From: an uncultured Rhodospirillales bacterium
GTDB lineage: Bacteria; Pseudomonadota; Alphaproteobacteria; RF32; CAG-239
Direction: 5' to 3'
Length of the DNA stretch: 50,276 bases
Assembly (NCBI GenBank): GCA_902778645.1
Contig: CACYYO010000007.1
Coordinates: 1 to 50,276, forward strand
In this document: positions 22,261 through 30,308 of the stretch, in pieces
Layout: every line of letters starts with the position of its first letter
Numbering within the stretch: the stretch's first letter is position 1
Translations under genes and position numbers: made by a program
The notes under the pieces: generated by a model
The model's database searches: none
The model's input: only the letters and a program-made list of their open reading frames with translations
What the model was told of the DNA's origin: nothing

Positions 22261-22740
22261 TTAGTTAAGTTTGTTCGGACAAGATTTGTGAACGAGGATA
22301 TGGAGCTTATCAACCGTGAACTCCAACTTCTGAAAGTCTGAATCCATGATGATAAGCGTTGCATCCTCAGTAATTGTCGGACGATCGCGGATTTCCAACT
22401 CGGTTGTGATCTCCCATAACCGACCGGCGATAATATTTGCTTCAAATTGTTGCGTAAACCGTGCTTCCTGCTCGGTTAAGCCAATACCGCCAAGCAATGT
22501 GATGACGAACCATTCCGCACCTTCTTTAGCGTAATACTTGTACCACGCCTCAAATAAGCAGAACTGCTCCGGCGACATTATCCATTTAACCGCGATTTTA
22601 CTCGGTGTTTGCGTATAACGCCGCCTTTGCCGCGCGGGACCGGCTTCCATATCGGTACGGATAATTGCCTCATCCGGTCGTATCGAATAGCCCTCGACTG
22701 TCGGATATGGCAGACGTTTAGGAAATGTTATCGTTGTCAT
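22261..22740 (-). CDS. phage minor tail protein (gpM position)
   Basis: A 159-residue protein with the sequence DEAIIRTDMEAGPARQRRRYT, a pattern found in small minor tail proteins that follow the tape measure in alphaproteobacterial siphophages, then a beta-rich body. Probably a tail-tip structural protein. Between it and the tape measure gene lies the opposite-strand zinc-ribbon gene. Confidence 0.6.
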   Translation of the reverse strand: MTTITFPKRLPYPTVEGYSIRPDEAIIRTDMEAGPARQRRRYTQTPSKIAVKWIMSPEQFCLFEAWYKYYAKEGAEWFVITLLGGIGLTEQEARFTQQFEANIIAGRLWEITTELEIRDRPTITEDATLIIMDSDFQKLEFTVDKLHILVHKSCPNKLN

Positions 22741-22762
22741 TGTATTTCCTTTGTTATATAGT
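22734..22762 (+). promoter_or_regulatory. promoter of the zinc-ribbon cargo gene
   Basis: TTGTCA (22734-22739), 17-nt spacer, TATAGT (22757-22762), then an AGGAGGT ribosome site and ATG at 22782. It reads against the late operon. Confidence 0.65.
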
Positions 22763-22781
22763 ACCTAAATAGGAGGTATTT

Positions 22782-23186
22782 ATGACTGAAATTGTGTGTA
22801 AAATAACTTGTAATAAGTGTGGACACGAATTACAAGAAAAAGAAAGAGTTTGCCCAAATTGTGGCTCTAAAAAACGAACAATGCATATAACTGCCCGTGA
22901 AGAACTACATATTGCAACTAGCGAGCGTTTAAAAATAAAAGACAGCCAGTTGCCTAGTAATAAAAAACTACGTTTTGACTTAATACAAGGAAGTGTAAAA
23001 TCTGAAATAACTCCAAATAAACGTGCAAAAATCAAACGTGTCATTGATAAGAACCATGACTCTTACTATGAACATGTAGAAGATTATGACGGAACCGTAT
23101 TGCATCACTGTGAAGAACCTCTTTCAGAACACTATGGACATGGAAGTGCAAAAAAAACTAGCGATAACTCCCATAAGCCGGATTAA
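22782..23186 (+). CDS. zinc-ribbon protein, opposite-strand cargo gene
   Basis: A 134-residue protein with two CxxC pairs (CNKCGHEL, CPNCGSKK) at residues about 10-30, forming a zinc ribbon. The remainder has conserved-looking KRVIDKNHDSYYEHVEDYDG and a His-rich HHCEEPLSEHYGHGSAKK end. It has its own promoter and a strong ribosome site. It is inserted between tape measure and minor tail genes and its 3' end overlaps that of the tape measure gene by 29 nt in convergent orientation. Function unknown; nucleic-acid or protein binding is likely from the ribbon. Confidence 0.75.
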   Translation: MTEIVCKITCNKCGHELQEKERVCPNCGSKKRTMHITAREELHIATSERLKIKDSQLPSNKKLRFDLIQGSVKSEITPNKRAKIKRVIDKNHDSYYEHVEDYDGTVLHHCEEPLSEHYGHGSAKKTSDNSHKPD

Positions 23187-25797
23187 GTCCGTAACGTTGC
23201 TCTAAAAGCGGCGATAAGCCTTCGCCTTTAGAAATGTTTTTGCCGATTGTGCTCTCAATCCTCTCAATCACAACATCGAGGTTAAATTCGCCATTACCAA
23301 GATTGGTCTTATTAACCTTTGTTTTAACCTCAGAAGCGGCATTGTTTACCACGTTGACGTTGATGTTTACTTCCGCTTCACCACCATCGCCGAGAGCTTT
23401 CATTTGTTCTTTGGTAAAAACACCTTCGCCACGCTTGGCAATAATCGGCACTTCATCGCCAACAATACCGCCTTTATGGAACTTCGGCGCACCGCTGAAC
23501 ACCGCCGGACTGGCATAGCTTGTTTTGAGCGTATCAGCACCGACAATGCCTCCAGTATGAGCCGCGGCAAACCCGAAATATGCAGATAAGCCGGTCATAA
23601 GTGGCTGAGTGATAGATTGCCGGATCGCCAGCTTTGCAAAATCTTGAATTATTGCATTAACCAAGTCCGAAATGCTTGCTTTACCGGTCGTTACAAACGA
23701 AACAAGAGCATTCTCCATGTTATTAAAGGCGTTTCTGACAGCACTCTCGGCAAGCGTTGCAAAGTCGTCGACTTCCTTTTTCAAACCGATAAATCCGCGC
23801 TTAAAGCCGTCTTCCAGTTTCTTGGATGTCGTAAGCGCGGTTTCATCAGCTTTTTTAACCATGTGATTGTAGACTTGCTCAATCTGTTTTTTATAGGTTT
23901 CGTAATCCTTAGAGCTTGCCTTTAGGTTCTTGAGGGCATTATCTCGCCATTGGTCAGCTTTGGCCATTGCTTGTTCGTATGGCGTTTTAAGCTCCAACAG
24001 TTTATTTTTAATATCTTCAAGATTGCGCTTATAGGCATTTTCTTTGGACTTATCCGTAGTCTTTGGCGTGGTAAAAGTCGGTGTTGGCGTTTCCGCTTTA
24101 ACCGGCTCTTTCGGTCGCAACTCAGGATTTGCCAGATATTTAAGCTCATTTTGCGCCTTAATGGCATCTTGCTCGGCGGCTTTAAGAAGCAACAGCTTTT
24201 CCTGAATTTCCTTTGCCTGCGGCTGAAAATCCGGATATTCCGCCGCAACCCTCCAAATCTCTTTCTCGTATTGCTCTAAGCTGATTTTAGACTGTCTTAA
24301 GGTTTCTGCCCATTCTTTGGCATAAACCTCATAATCCTTAAGCAAAGACTTCGGCGAATACCGGACACGCCATGACAAGCCACCGGTATTTTTGATTTCC
24401 TCGGTTAAATCCTTGATATTCTGCTGTGCGGTCTTGAGTTTTAAGCCCCATTCAGCCAAAGACATATCTTTTTGTTGCTCTGCCGAGAACTTCGCCGCTT
24501 CCTCTGTGGTTGCTCTGAGTTCATCTTGCAATTTTTTCAATGTTTCAGCGTGGTCGTGTGCCGCTCGCTTAGCAACATCATGACTATCAACGAGCTTATA
24601 TATTGCCATACAAGCCAAAACAGCTAATCCTGCGGGACCACCGATAAGTGCCAATGCACCGCGTAATACTCCGGCCGCTGTAGCTAATATCCCCATTTGA
24701 ACTGCCGCCAGCTTAGATACGTTACTCATCATAGCGATACCGGCAACTGCCGATTTTGCTTCAATGGACATTGAGGACAAAGAGGCTTGAACATAGCCGA
24801 CACCGGCTCGAAGTAAAGTTAAACCGCTTAAAATTGCCTTTGAGCCAAGCCGAACAGTCAACAACTCCAATGCAACATCGGCGTGCTTGGCTAAGAAAAA
24901 GAAAGCATTTGCCGCAAGATTGACAGCCGTCGTTAAGCCTTTGCCGATAGATGTTGCGGCATCTTCCGCACCATCGACTATTTCATTGAATTGCTTTAAG
25001 GCATCTCTAATCGCTTTATTTAATCCGGCTTCACCGATGTTTCGGGCGAGTTTACCGAAAGCATCCTCGATGTTACTCATCACGCCGCCCATCGTGTCCA
25101 TTTGCTCTTTCATGGCTCCGGCAAATTGCACGTTGCCGAGCGAGCGCAAATAGGCCTCAATCGCTTTAGCATTCTTGGCAACGGTGGTCGTTATACCCTG
25201 AAAGGTAAAGTTGACCTTGTCCTTTTCGGTTGTCGCCATAATGCCAAATGAGCGTAATGAGCGGAAATTAAACATCACAGCATTAGATAATGCCTCGGTA
25301 AAGTCCATAATACCACGCCCGAAAGCCGATGCGGTATTACCGTATGAAGTCAACGCTTCCATAGATGGCTCTAAACCGAGGGCTTTTAGCCGAATAAAAG
25401 CTTCAACGATTTCTTCCAACTGATAAGGCGTATCAAGTGCGAACTTCTCAATAAGCGCAAAAGCCTCTTGAGCACCTTGTGCCGAGCCGGTCACGGTTTT
25501 TAATGAACCAGATAAACTCTCGAACTCCTTATTGATACTGACAATACCTTTGAAAGTCCGCACCAAACCGCTTGCACCCAGATACGCACCGACTAAACCG
25601 GCGGTTTGCCGCAAAATACCGTTAAAGGTCTTGGCTGTATCGCTTAAGGCTCGCAAATTGTCGTTTGCCGGTGTGATAACTTGCGTAATCTGCCGAAAAG
25701 CCTTTTGACCGTCCGTACCAAGTGCCTTAAACTCTTGGCGTACCTTATCACCGCCCACCGCTTCAAGTCGTATGCTTAATTTCTTTGCTGTATTCAT
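23158..25797 (-). CDS. tail tape measure protein
   Basis: An 879-residue protein with an N-terminal helical part (FKALGTDGQKAFRQIT), long coiled-coil stretches, central hydrophobic segments (residues about 290-410, including AAGVLRGALALIGGPAGLAVL), and a C-terminal part with Gly/His motifs (FHKGGIVGDEVP, IAKRGEGVFT) typical of lambda-type tape measures. At about 0.15 nm per residue a tail near 130 nm is expected. The start at 25797 is set by a GGGAAAAG site. It follows the Abi_2 cargo and its terminator. Confidence 0.9.
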   Translation of the reverse strand: MNTAKKLSIRLEAVGGDKVRQEFKALGTDGQKAFRQITQVITPANDNLRALSDTAKTFNGILRQTAGLVGAYLGASGLVRTFKGIVSINKEFESLSGSLKTVTGSAQGAQEAFALIEKFALDTPYQLEEIVEAFIRLKALGLEPSMEALTSYGNTASAFGRGIMDFTEALSNAVMFNFRSLRSFGIMATTEKDKVNFTFQGITTTVAKNAKAIEAYLRSLGNVQFAGAMKEQMDTMGGVMSNIEDAFGKLARNIGEAGLNKAIRDALKQFNEIVDGAEDAATSIGKGLTTAVNLAANAFFFLAKHADVALELLTVRLGSKAILSGLTLLRAGVGYVQASLSSMSIEAKSAVAGIAMMSNVSKLAAVQMGILATAAGVLRGALALIGGPAGLAVLACMAIYKLVDSHDVAKRAAHDHAETLKKLQDELRATTEEAAKFSAEQQKDMSLAEWGLKLKTAQQNIKDLTEEIKNTGGLSWRVRYSPKSLLKDYEVYAKEWAETLRQSKISLEQYEKEIWRVAAEYPDFQPQAKEIQEKLLLLKAAEQDAIKAQNELKYLANPELRPKEPVKAETPTPTFTTPKTTDKSKENAYKRNLEDIKNKLLELKTPYEQAMAKADQWRDNALKNLKASSKDYETYKKQIEQVYNHMVKKADETALTTSKKLEDGFKRGFIGLKKEVDDFATLAESAVRNAFNNMENALVSFVTTGKASISDLVNAIIQDFAKLAIRQSITQPLMTGLSAYFGFAAAHTGGIVGADTLKTSYASPAVFSGAPKFHKGGIVGDEVPIIAKRGEGVFTKEQMKALGDGGEAEVNINVNVVNNAASEVKTKVNKTNLGNGEFNLDVVIERIESTIGKNISKGEGLSPLLEQRYGLNPAYGSYR

Positions 25798-25810
25798 CTT
25801 TTCCCATAAC

Positions 25811-25836
25811 AAAAAACCTCAGCTTTGGGGCTGAGG
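25811..25836 (-). terminator. terminator of the Abi_2 unit
   Basis: Minus strand CCTCAGC-CCCAAA-GCTGAGG, a perfect 7-bp GC-rich stem followed by TTTTTT. It sits directly upstream of the tape measure start, so it insulates the cargo gene and would also stop late transcription unless antiterminated. Confidence 0.8.
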
Positions 25837-25864
25837 CTTAAAATAGTTTTTATATATAACTCAA

Positions 25865-26818
25865 TTATTCATCAATAGATGGGAAACCTTCCCAATTTTC
25901 AGGAAATCCCATTATTCTATATGATAATAAAGGATTATTGATGTGTTCTTCAATTAAAGATAGTACTCTCTTCGTCCATGAAGACGTTGGAGATATTTTC
26001 ATTAAAAGATAATTAAATACAGATAATTGTGCGAATAAAGTTTTTTTACAGTTTTCAAAATCCATAGAGATTTTTCGATTTTTACTTCTAGATAAAGACA
26101 TTGGAGCCATACTAAAAGAACGTCTGTATAATAATCCGTAATGAGCACATATATTTCTTACACTTACAACGCATTCTAACCAATTATCTAAAATCTTTTT
26201 AGGTAAGCCAAATCTGGCATAAACAGGCTGCAACTTATCACCTTTAACAAGGCTCATAATATTTGAAAAACATCCAAAAGTTAATATATTTACCAATTCC
26301 CATGAGGGTATAGGAGTTTGCTGTATATCAACGAATTTCTTTAATGTATTCTCATTTTTTTTGATTTTAGATAGACTTTCGTTAATCTTTTTTAATACCC
26401 ATTCATGATCACAAAGTTCTTTATTAGGTTCCTCATTGACATAATATTTATCAATGCGTGAATTAAAATATTCAGGATCTTTATACCAAAAAGAATCAGA
26501 TTTTTGCATACATAAAGCATCAGATACTAAGACTTTTAAGCAAACTTCAATCCTTTCTGAAGCTTCAAAAAATAAAACTCTAAGTTTTCTATCAAATATA
26601 TATAAATCTAAGACATCTTCAAATTTAGGACTTGAAACGAAGTAATCTCTTGAAGATACATCATGATAGAAATTATTCCAATACACAGAAAGTCTGTGAT
26701 ATCCGATATATGCTAAATATTTCTCGGCTCTTTCTTCATTGTCAAAAAGCATTCTTCTGCTTTTTAATAATTCTATTTGATCATGAAATGATAGCGGGAT
26801 CAAATGTGATGTATCCAT
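25865..26818 (-). CDS. Abi_2 family (AbiD/AbiF-like) abortive infection protein
   Basis: A 317-residue protein matching the Abi_2 pattern: N-terminal FHDQIELLKSRRM, the YLAYIGYHRLSVYW motif (about residues 34-47), a helical centre with YIFDRKLRVLFFEASERIEV, and a C-terminal R-N-x-x-x-H motif (VRNICAHYG) as in HEPN ribonucleases. Family members abort phage infection, probably by RNA cleavage. It has its own promoter, a structured leader RNA and a terminator. It lies between tail chaperone and tape measure genes and is AT-rich compared with them, all signs of separate acquisition. Confidence 0.85.
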   Translation of the reverse strand: MDTSHLIPLSFHDQIELLKSRRMLFDNEERAEKYLAYIGYHRLSVYWNNFYHDVSSRDYFVSSPKFEDVLDLYIFDRKLRVLFFEASERIEVCLKVLVSDALCMQKSDSFWYKDPEYFNSRIDKYYVNEEPNKELCDHEWVLKKINESLSKIKKNENTLKKFVDIQQTPIPSWELVNILTFGCFSNIMSLVKGDKLQPVYARFGLPKKILDNWLECVVSVRNICAHYGLLYRRSFSMAPMSLSRSKNRKISMDFENCKKTLFAQLSVFNYLLMKISPTSSWTKRVLSLIEEHINNPLLSYRIMGFPENWEGFPSIDE

Positions 26819-26841
26819 TTTTAGTTCCTAAATAAAAGTAT

Positions 26842-26893
26842 ACCCGCTAATTGTGCATGGTAAAACCAGAGGCCTAGCGGGTCCATTACCCTT
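26842..26893 (-). ncRNA. structured RNA upstream of the Abi_2 gene (abiF-motif-like)
   Basis: On the minus strand the leader contains a perfect 8-bp stem ACCCGCTA/TAGCGGGT (26882-26875 with 26849-26842). Inside is a second hairpin TGGT-TTT-ACCA. A preceding GGTAATGG can pair with TTACCAT in the inner loop, which would make a pseudoknot-like or alternative fold. A conserved RNA is known upstream of abiF genes. Similarity to it is inferred from position and a compact structured fold, not from alignment. Confidence 0.6.
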
Positions 26894-26894
26894 A

Positions 26895-26922
26895 TATTTA
26901 CTTATAATAACAAAAATGTCAA
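26895..26922 (-). promoter_or_regulatory. promoter of the Abi_2 RNA/gene unit
   Basis: Minus strand TTGACA (26922-26917), 16-nt spacer, TAAATA (26900-26895; one base on gives AAATAT at 17). The transcript would begin just before the structured RNA. Confidence 0.65.
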
Positions 26923-26953
26923 TAGTTTTTTATGTTTATCCATAACATTTTGT

Positions 26954-26983
26954 AATATTTAATAATACTTATTATTAAATATT
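26954..26983. repeat. AT-only 13-bp inverted repeat at the cargo border
   Basis: AATATTTAATAAT and ATTATTAAATATT form a perfect 13-bp inverted repeat with a four-base loop. It overlaps the end of the 103-residue gene and marks the border between it and the Abi_2 promoter. Without GC pairs or a T-run it is a poor terminator. Confidence 0.6.
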
Positions 26984-27286
26984 GGCTTCTATTGGAGCTT
27001 TCGCCGGAAGATTATCGTTGTATATTTCTTTCAACCATCTCTTTTTGTCTTTATAGAATTTTTCAATAGTTTTGATGTTATCTAACAATTCTCCCTCTAA
27101 AGGATCCAATGGCTTACCGGTTTTAAGGCTAAAACGACAGCTTATCCCTTTAAGATCAATGCAGAAATGCGGTTCAACACCTTCTTTTGAGTAGGTGCTG
27201 ATCTTAAGCTTCAGATCCTTTTTGCTAATTTGAAAGTATTCTACCAACTCTTTTCCGTATTCTTCTAATTCTACATATTTAGCCAT
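26975..27286 (-). CDS. hypothetical protein between tail chaperone and Abi_2
   Basis: A 103-residue, Lys/Glu-rich protein beginning MAKYVELEEYGKELVEYFQI. A central VEPHFCIDLKG and TGKPLDPLEGELLDNI segment is faintly reminiscent of DUF4160-like proteins, but I do not claim membership. AAGGAG precedes the ATG. It may be further cargo together with the Abi_2 gene, or an antitoxin-type partner; neither is shown. Confidence 0.6.
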   Translation of the reverse strand: MAKYVELEEYGKELVEYFQISKKDLKLKISTYSKEGVEPHFCIDLKGISCRFSLKTGKPLDPLEGELLDNIKTIEKFYKDKKRWLKEIYNDNLPAKAPIEANI

Positions 27287-27340
27287 TTAATATCTCCTTG
27301 AGGCGAGATACTAAAACCTTTTTAAGAAAATGCAACGACC

Positions 27341-27643
27341 TTATTTATTTTGTGAAGAATTTAAATCGTTAAGTCCGCTTTTCATACCCCAAACCCCAAC
27401 CGGTAACAACTCTGACATAATATCCATATCAAAACCTAAATTTCTGGCAATATTCAACGCAAGCGAAAGATTCGGCTCAGAAAGTTTAAGCAAAACTTCC
27501 CAAGCCTGATAACCTTCGATTGTTTGTGGCATAGTTTCGGTATATTGGCATTTATGGAACGAACATAACAAATTTAGAGCAGTACATCCGTTGCAGTAGC
27601 ATCGCCCGTCACCGAAGTGCCACTTGGCTCGGGCGTAGAGACG
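27341..27643 (-). CDS. -1 frame extension of the tail chaperone (gpT-like part)
   Basis: Frame open from the slippery site to the stop at 27341, about 100 codons. It carries Cys-rich CYCNGC and then CSFHKCQYTETMPQTIEGYQ, the kind of segment found in small proteins after tail chaperones of alphaproteobacterial phages. The only start codon available in the frame outside the shift is a TTG at 27571 with no good ribosome site, which favours expression as a fusion of about 238 residues, like lambda gpGT. Confidence 0.65.
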   Translation of the reverse strand, partial: RLYARAKWHFGDGRCYCNGCTALNLLCSFHKCQYTETMPQTIEGYQAWEVLLKLSEPNLSLALNIARNLGFDMDIMSELLPVGVWGMKSGLNDLNSSQNK

Positions 27644-28056
27644 TTTTTTTCAGCATCTAAAAGCTCTCGCAATCCGCAATATTGATTTCTGAAGTTTTCA
27701 GCAACTACCCAGAAATTTGAGAAAAGCTCATCAATTTTAGTTTCTGAGAGAGGTGCTTTTTCTTCCGATTCTGCTTCCTGAATACCGTCCCATTCCAAAA
27801 TGCCGGCAATTCCTAAGCCAACAAGCAAGAATTTATCTGCTAAAGCTTCACGCTTGACTGGATTTTCAATATTTTCATCCACCGCCAAACCGGTATCTTT
27901 ACTAGCTTTATAATCTTTTGCCAAATCTGCCAGCTTTGCGTTCATATACGCTTTTGCTTCATAGAATACCGCTGAAGTACACGGCTTAACCTTAACTTTA
28001 ACTCCATAACCGAGTTCAAGCCAATATGGCTCTTGATTTATTTTTAATTTCAGCAT
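27574..28056 (-). CDS. tail assembly chaperone (gpG-like)
   Basis: A 160-residue protein beginning MLKLKINQEPYWLELGYGVK, with a beta-rich start and a helical body, placed between the tail tube gene and the tape measure region: the position and size of a gpG-type chaperone, which coats the tape measure during tail assembly. Its gene contains a slippery heptamer at codons 137-138. The start overlaps the stop of the tube gene by one base. Confidence 0.75.
   Translation of the reverse strand: MLKLKINQEPYWLELGYGVKVKVKPCTSAVFYEAKAYMNAKLADLAKDYKASKDTGLAVDENIENPVKREALADKFLLVGLGIAGILEWDGIQEAESEEKAPLSETKIDELFSNFWVVAENFRNQYCGLRELLDAEKNVSTPEPSGTSVTGDATATDVLL
27643..27649 (-). promoter_or_regulatory. slippery heptamer for programmed -1 frameshift
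   Basis: Minus strand A AAA AAC, with AAA and AAC as zero-frame codons 137 and 138 of the chaperone gene: the exact X XXY YYZ register for tandem -1 slippage. After the slip the frame is open for 100 codons into the downstream segment. Confidence 0.8.
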
Positions 28057-28997
28057 TAGTAATTCTCCACGTCATTAACTAACGTTACAGTCATCATTCT
28101 GCCGATTTCCTCATTTTTTGAGCCCTGGAAATCATAAGAGCACTCTATACCATTCGGACCATCGATTGAGCGTTTTGGCTTAGGTAAATAAACCTCATGA
28201 CAAGTAATAACCAATTTTTGACTATCAGAAAGCTGATAACCTAGCTCTATATCGACAGGGGTTCCTGCTCTTGCTTTATCCAACAAGGCATTATCGCCAT
28301 ATCGGGCAGAAATACTTCCGGACAAACTCGCCACACCTAAATCAATCGCCTCAACTAAGCCATCGTTGCGGATTGTTTCGATTTTCTCCAAATTATTTGA
28401 GTATGTTGCACTTGCGGCTGTTATGTTGGCTAAAAATTCACCACCGCTTTTGATGTAGCCCTGAAATTGTGATACACGAGTATATTTAAATACTTCCGGC
28501 TCACTATCAATCGTTTCAGTATTTCCACTTTCACATTGTGCCATTAAATTCAGCGTTACTTGTGCCTCACCAGATCTTTGAAAATTAAAGGCGATACTGT
28601 TTGCTCGAACTCCTGAAAAATGAATAAATTGAGGAACTTCGGATAAACCGACTTCTAATGAATAGCTCGGAATTGATATTTTGCCACTTTCAAAAACGTG
28701 ATTACAAACCACGTCATTTTTTGTCGTAGTAGGCGCACCAAAAATTGCTTTCAACCATACGCCAAGGTTACGAATATCAACCGGCACAACCATATCGCCA
28801 TCAACGTTAATTACGTCTTGAAAAGGTTGTGTCGGGTCGCGGCCAAGTCCGAGAACATTTGACGATAAAAGATTCTGTTCACTATCCAAAGAAGAAGATA
28901 TAAAAGGCATTTGTCTATATCCGCTTTCCGGCAAAACGCCGTATTCTGTTTCTTCCGCTAAAAGTAGTTTAGCGTTCCAACCATAAGCTCTGCTCAT
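28056..28997 (-). CDS. phage tail tube protein
   Basis: A 313-residue protein beginning MSRAYGWNAKLLLAEETEYG, beta-rich, with the pattern of siphophage tail tube proteins (FHFSGVRANSIAFNFQRSG-like core; here QFIHFSGVRANSIAFNFQ). It is located between tail terminator and chaperone genes, where gpV lies in lambda. It forms the hexameric rings of the tail. Confidence 0.8.
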   Translation of the reverse strand: MSRAYGWNAKLLLAEETEYGVLPESGYRQMPFISSSLDSEQNLLSSNVLGLGRDPTQPFQDVINVDGDMVVPVDIRNLGVWLKAIFGAPTTTKNDVVCNHVFESGKISIPSYSLEVGLSEVPQFIHFSGVRANSIAFNFQRSGEAQVTLNLMAQCESGNTETIDSEPEVFKYTRVSQFQGYIKSGGEFLANITAASATYSNNLEKIETIRNDGLVEAIDLGVASLSGSISARYGDNALLDKARAGTPVDIELGYQLSDSQKLVITCHEVYLPKPKRSIDGPNGIECSYDFQGSKNEEIGRMMTVTLVNDVENY

Positions 28998-29008
28998 TGT
29001 AAAATTCC

Positions 29009-29434
29009 TTATATAAGAGGGTTGTTTGAAATAAATTCCATGATAACCGGGATTCGTGCAAATCGGATAGGCGGGGCACCGTCAACATCCTCATCTGCAT
29101 ATTCCGGCATTTCAAAATGCAAATAATCCACCGCACCATTAAGAGTGAAGTCGTTTTCAAAACATTTTGCGATTTTACCGACAATATCCGAAGTTAAGCT
29201 ACAACGCTGTTCATCATTGCTATTTTGAACTAAGACCTCTAAATCCGGTCTCAATTCCACAATATATGAAACAGGCGAAAGTATCGTTTCAATAATACCG
29301 CTTTTGCCATCGCTTATCATTATCAAACCTGTTTCAGGTATTGTTTGCGGTGTTGCCGCATTTTTAAGTATCAAAATGTCAGGTATTGTCTGCAATTTCT
29401 GATAAAAAAGATTGATAACTTCTTGTGTATTCAA
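29009..29434 (-). CDS. tail terminator-like minor tail protein
   Basis: A 141-residue protein with a helical start (EVINLFYQKLQTIPDILILK), then a beta-rich part and EMPEYADEDVDGAPPIRFARI before VIMEFISNNPLI. Position between the DUF6441-type protein and the tail tube matches tail terminator (gpU-like) or tail completion proteins. Function inferred from position. Confidence 0.65.
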   Translation of the reverse strand: MNTQEVINLFYQKLQTIPDILILKNAATPQTIPETGLIMISDGKSGIIETILSPVSYIVELRPDLEVLVQNSNDEQRCSLTSDIVGKIAKCFENDFTLNGAVDYLHFEMPEYADEDVDGAPPIRFARIPVIMEFISNNPLI

Positions 29435-29445
29435 TTTTTATTCCT

Positions 29446-30015
29446 TTAATTTTCCCAGTTTGAAAGAATATAAGAGGGTAAAATGCTCTCAATTTTTTCA
29501 CTTTCTGAAGTAAAATTGATTAACTTTGGCATTTTGGCCTGTTTAACCAACCAAAAGGCAATAATTGTCTTGCGTTTTTGTTCATGGACAAGTAACGATG
29601 TGCCGTTATCTCTATAAACAAAACGCAAACGCACTCCTTTTCGCCTTTCGTAAAGCTCCGGTGTGATTTTTTTGTTACCGATACGTTTCGGAATTGCCGG
29701 TGTCGGTATCGCCAACCAAAAACCATCTTGACCACGAATAACTAAGGCATACTCAAAACTTTCCATTATTTTTTCTGCCTTTGTATAAACGATTCCTGCT
29801 GTTTTTAGGCTACTTGAGGATCTTGGAAAGATATCGCCACGCCAAGTGAACGCTAATCGGGAGCCGAGTTTTGCGGCTTTAACTTGCGCTCGCATTGTTT
29901 CTTTAAGTTGTGTTGTGGCATTGGAAATACCTCGTGTAACAGCTTTTTCGGCTTTTTTCAGCTCTTCATCAAGATATTCTTCAAGATTGCCCTCTAATGC
30001 GGCTTTCATTCGCAT
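29446..30015 (-). CDS. DUF6441-type phage protein (gpZ position)
   Basis: A 189-residue protein. The pattern LEEYLDEELKKAEKAVTRGI, then LGSRLAFTWRGDIFPRS and KGVRLRFVYRDNGTSLLVHE, fits DUF6441 proteins of alphaproteobacterial phages. These lie among neck and tail-connector genes; a tail completion role like lambda gpZ is likely. It overlaps the upstream gene by 10 nt. Confidence 0.75.
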   Translation of the reverse strand: MRMKAALEGNLEEYLDEELKKAEKAVTRGISNATTQLKETMRAQVKAAKLGSRLAFTWRGDIFPRSSSSLKTAGIVYTKAEKIMESFEYALVIRGQDGFWLAIPTPAIPKRIGNKKITPELYERRKGVRLRFVYRDNGTSLLVHEQKRKTIIAFWLVKQAKMPKLINFTSESEKIESILPSYILSNWEN

Positions 30016-30308
30016 ACGACTTCAAAACTCCAGATTAAATTATTCGTGTCTTTTTGTGGCTCTTGGCTGACTTTATAAACCGTATCATTGTAAATGATAA
30101 CGTCATTCACTTTTAGTTCCGGTGCATCGGAAATTCTGATTTTCATAGAATTTGTTGCTGTGTGGGATTTTGCAAACCCCACACTAACAACAATATCGGG
30201 ACGCAAAAGAAAAATCAAAACCTCTCGATTTTGATATAATGCCGGCTCTCCCAGTTGCTTAAATTGGCTGTCCACCGCTTTTTTGAACTGTTGCGCCGTC
30301 ATTTTCAT
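30006..30308 (-). CDS. head-tail joining protein
   Basis: A 100-residue protein starting MKMTAQQFKKAVDSQFKQLG, then a beta-rich body with ISDAPELKVNDVIIYNDTVY, characteristic of lambda gpFII/head-tail connector folds. It sits just before the tail genes. It overlaps the upstream gene by 50 nt in another frame. Confidence 0.65.
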   Translation of the reverse strand: MKMTAQQFKKAVDSQFKQLGEPALYQNREVLIFLLRPDIVVSVGFAKSHTATNSMKIRISDAPELKVNDVIIYNDTVYKVSQEPQKDTNNLIWSFEVVCE

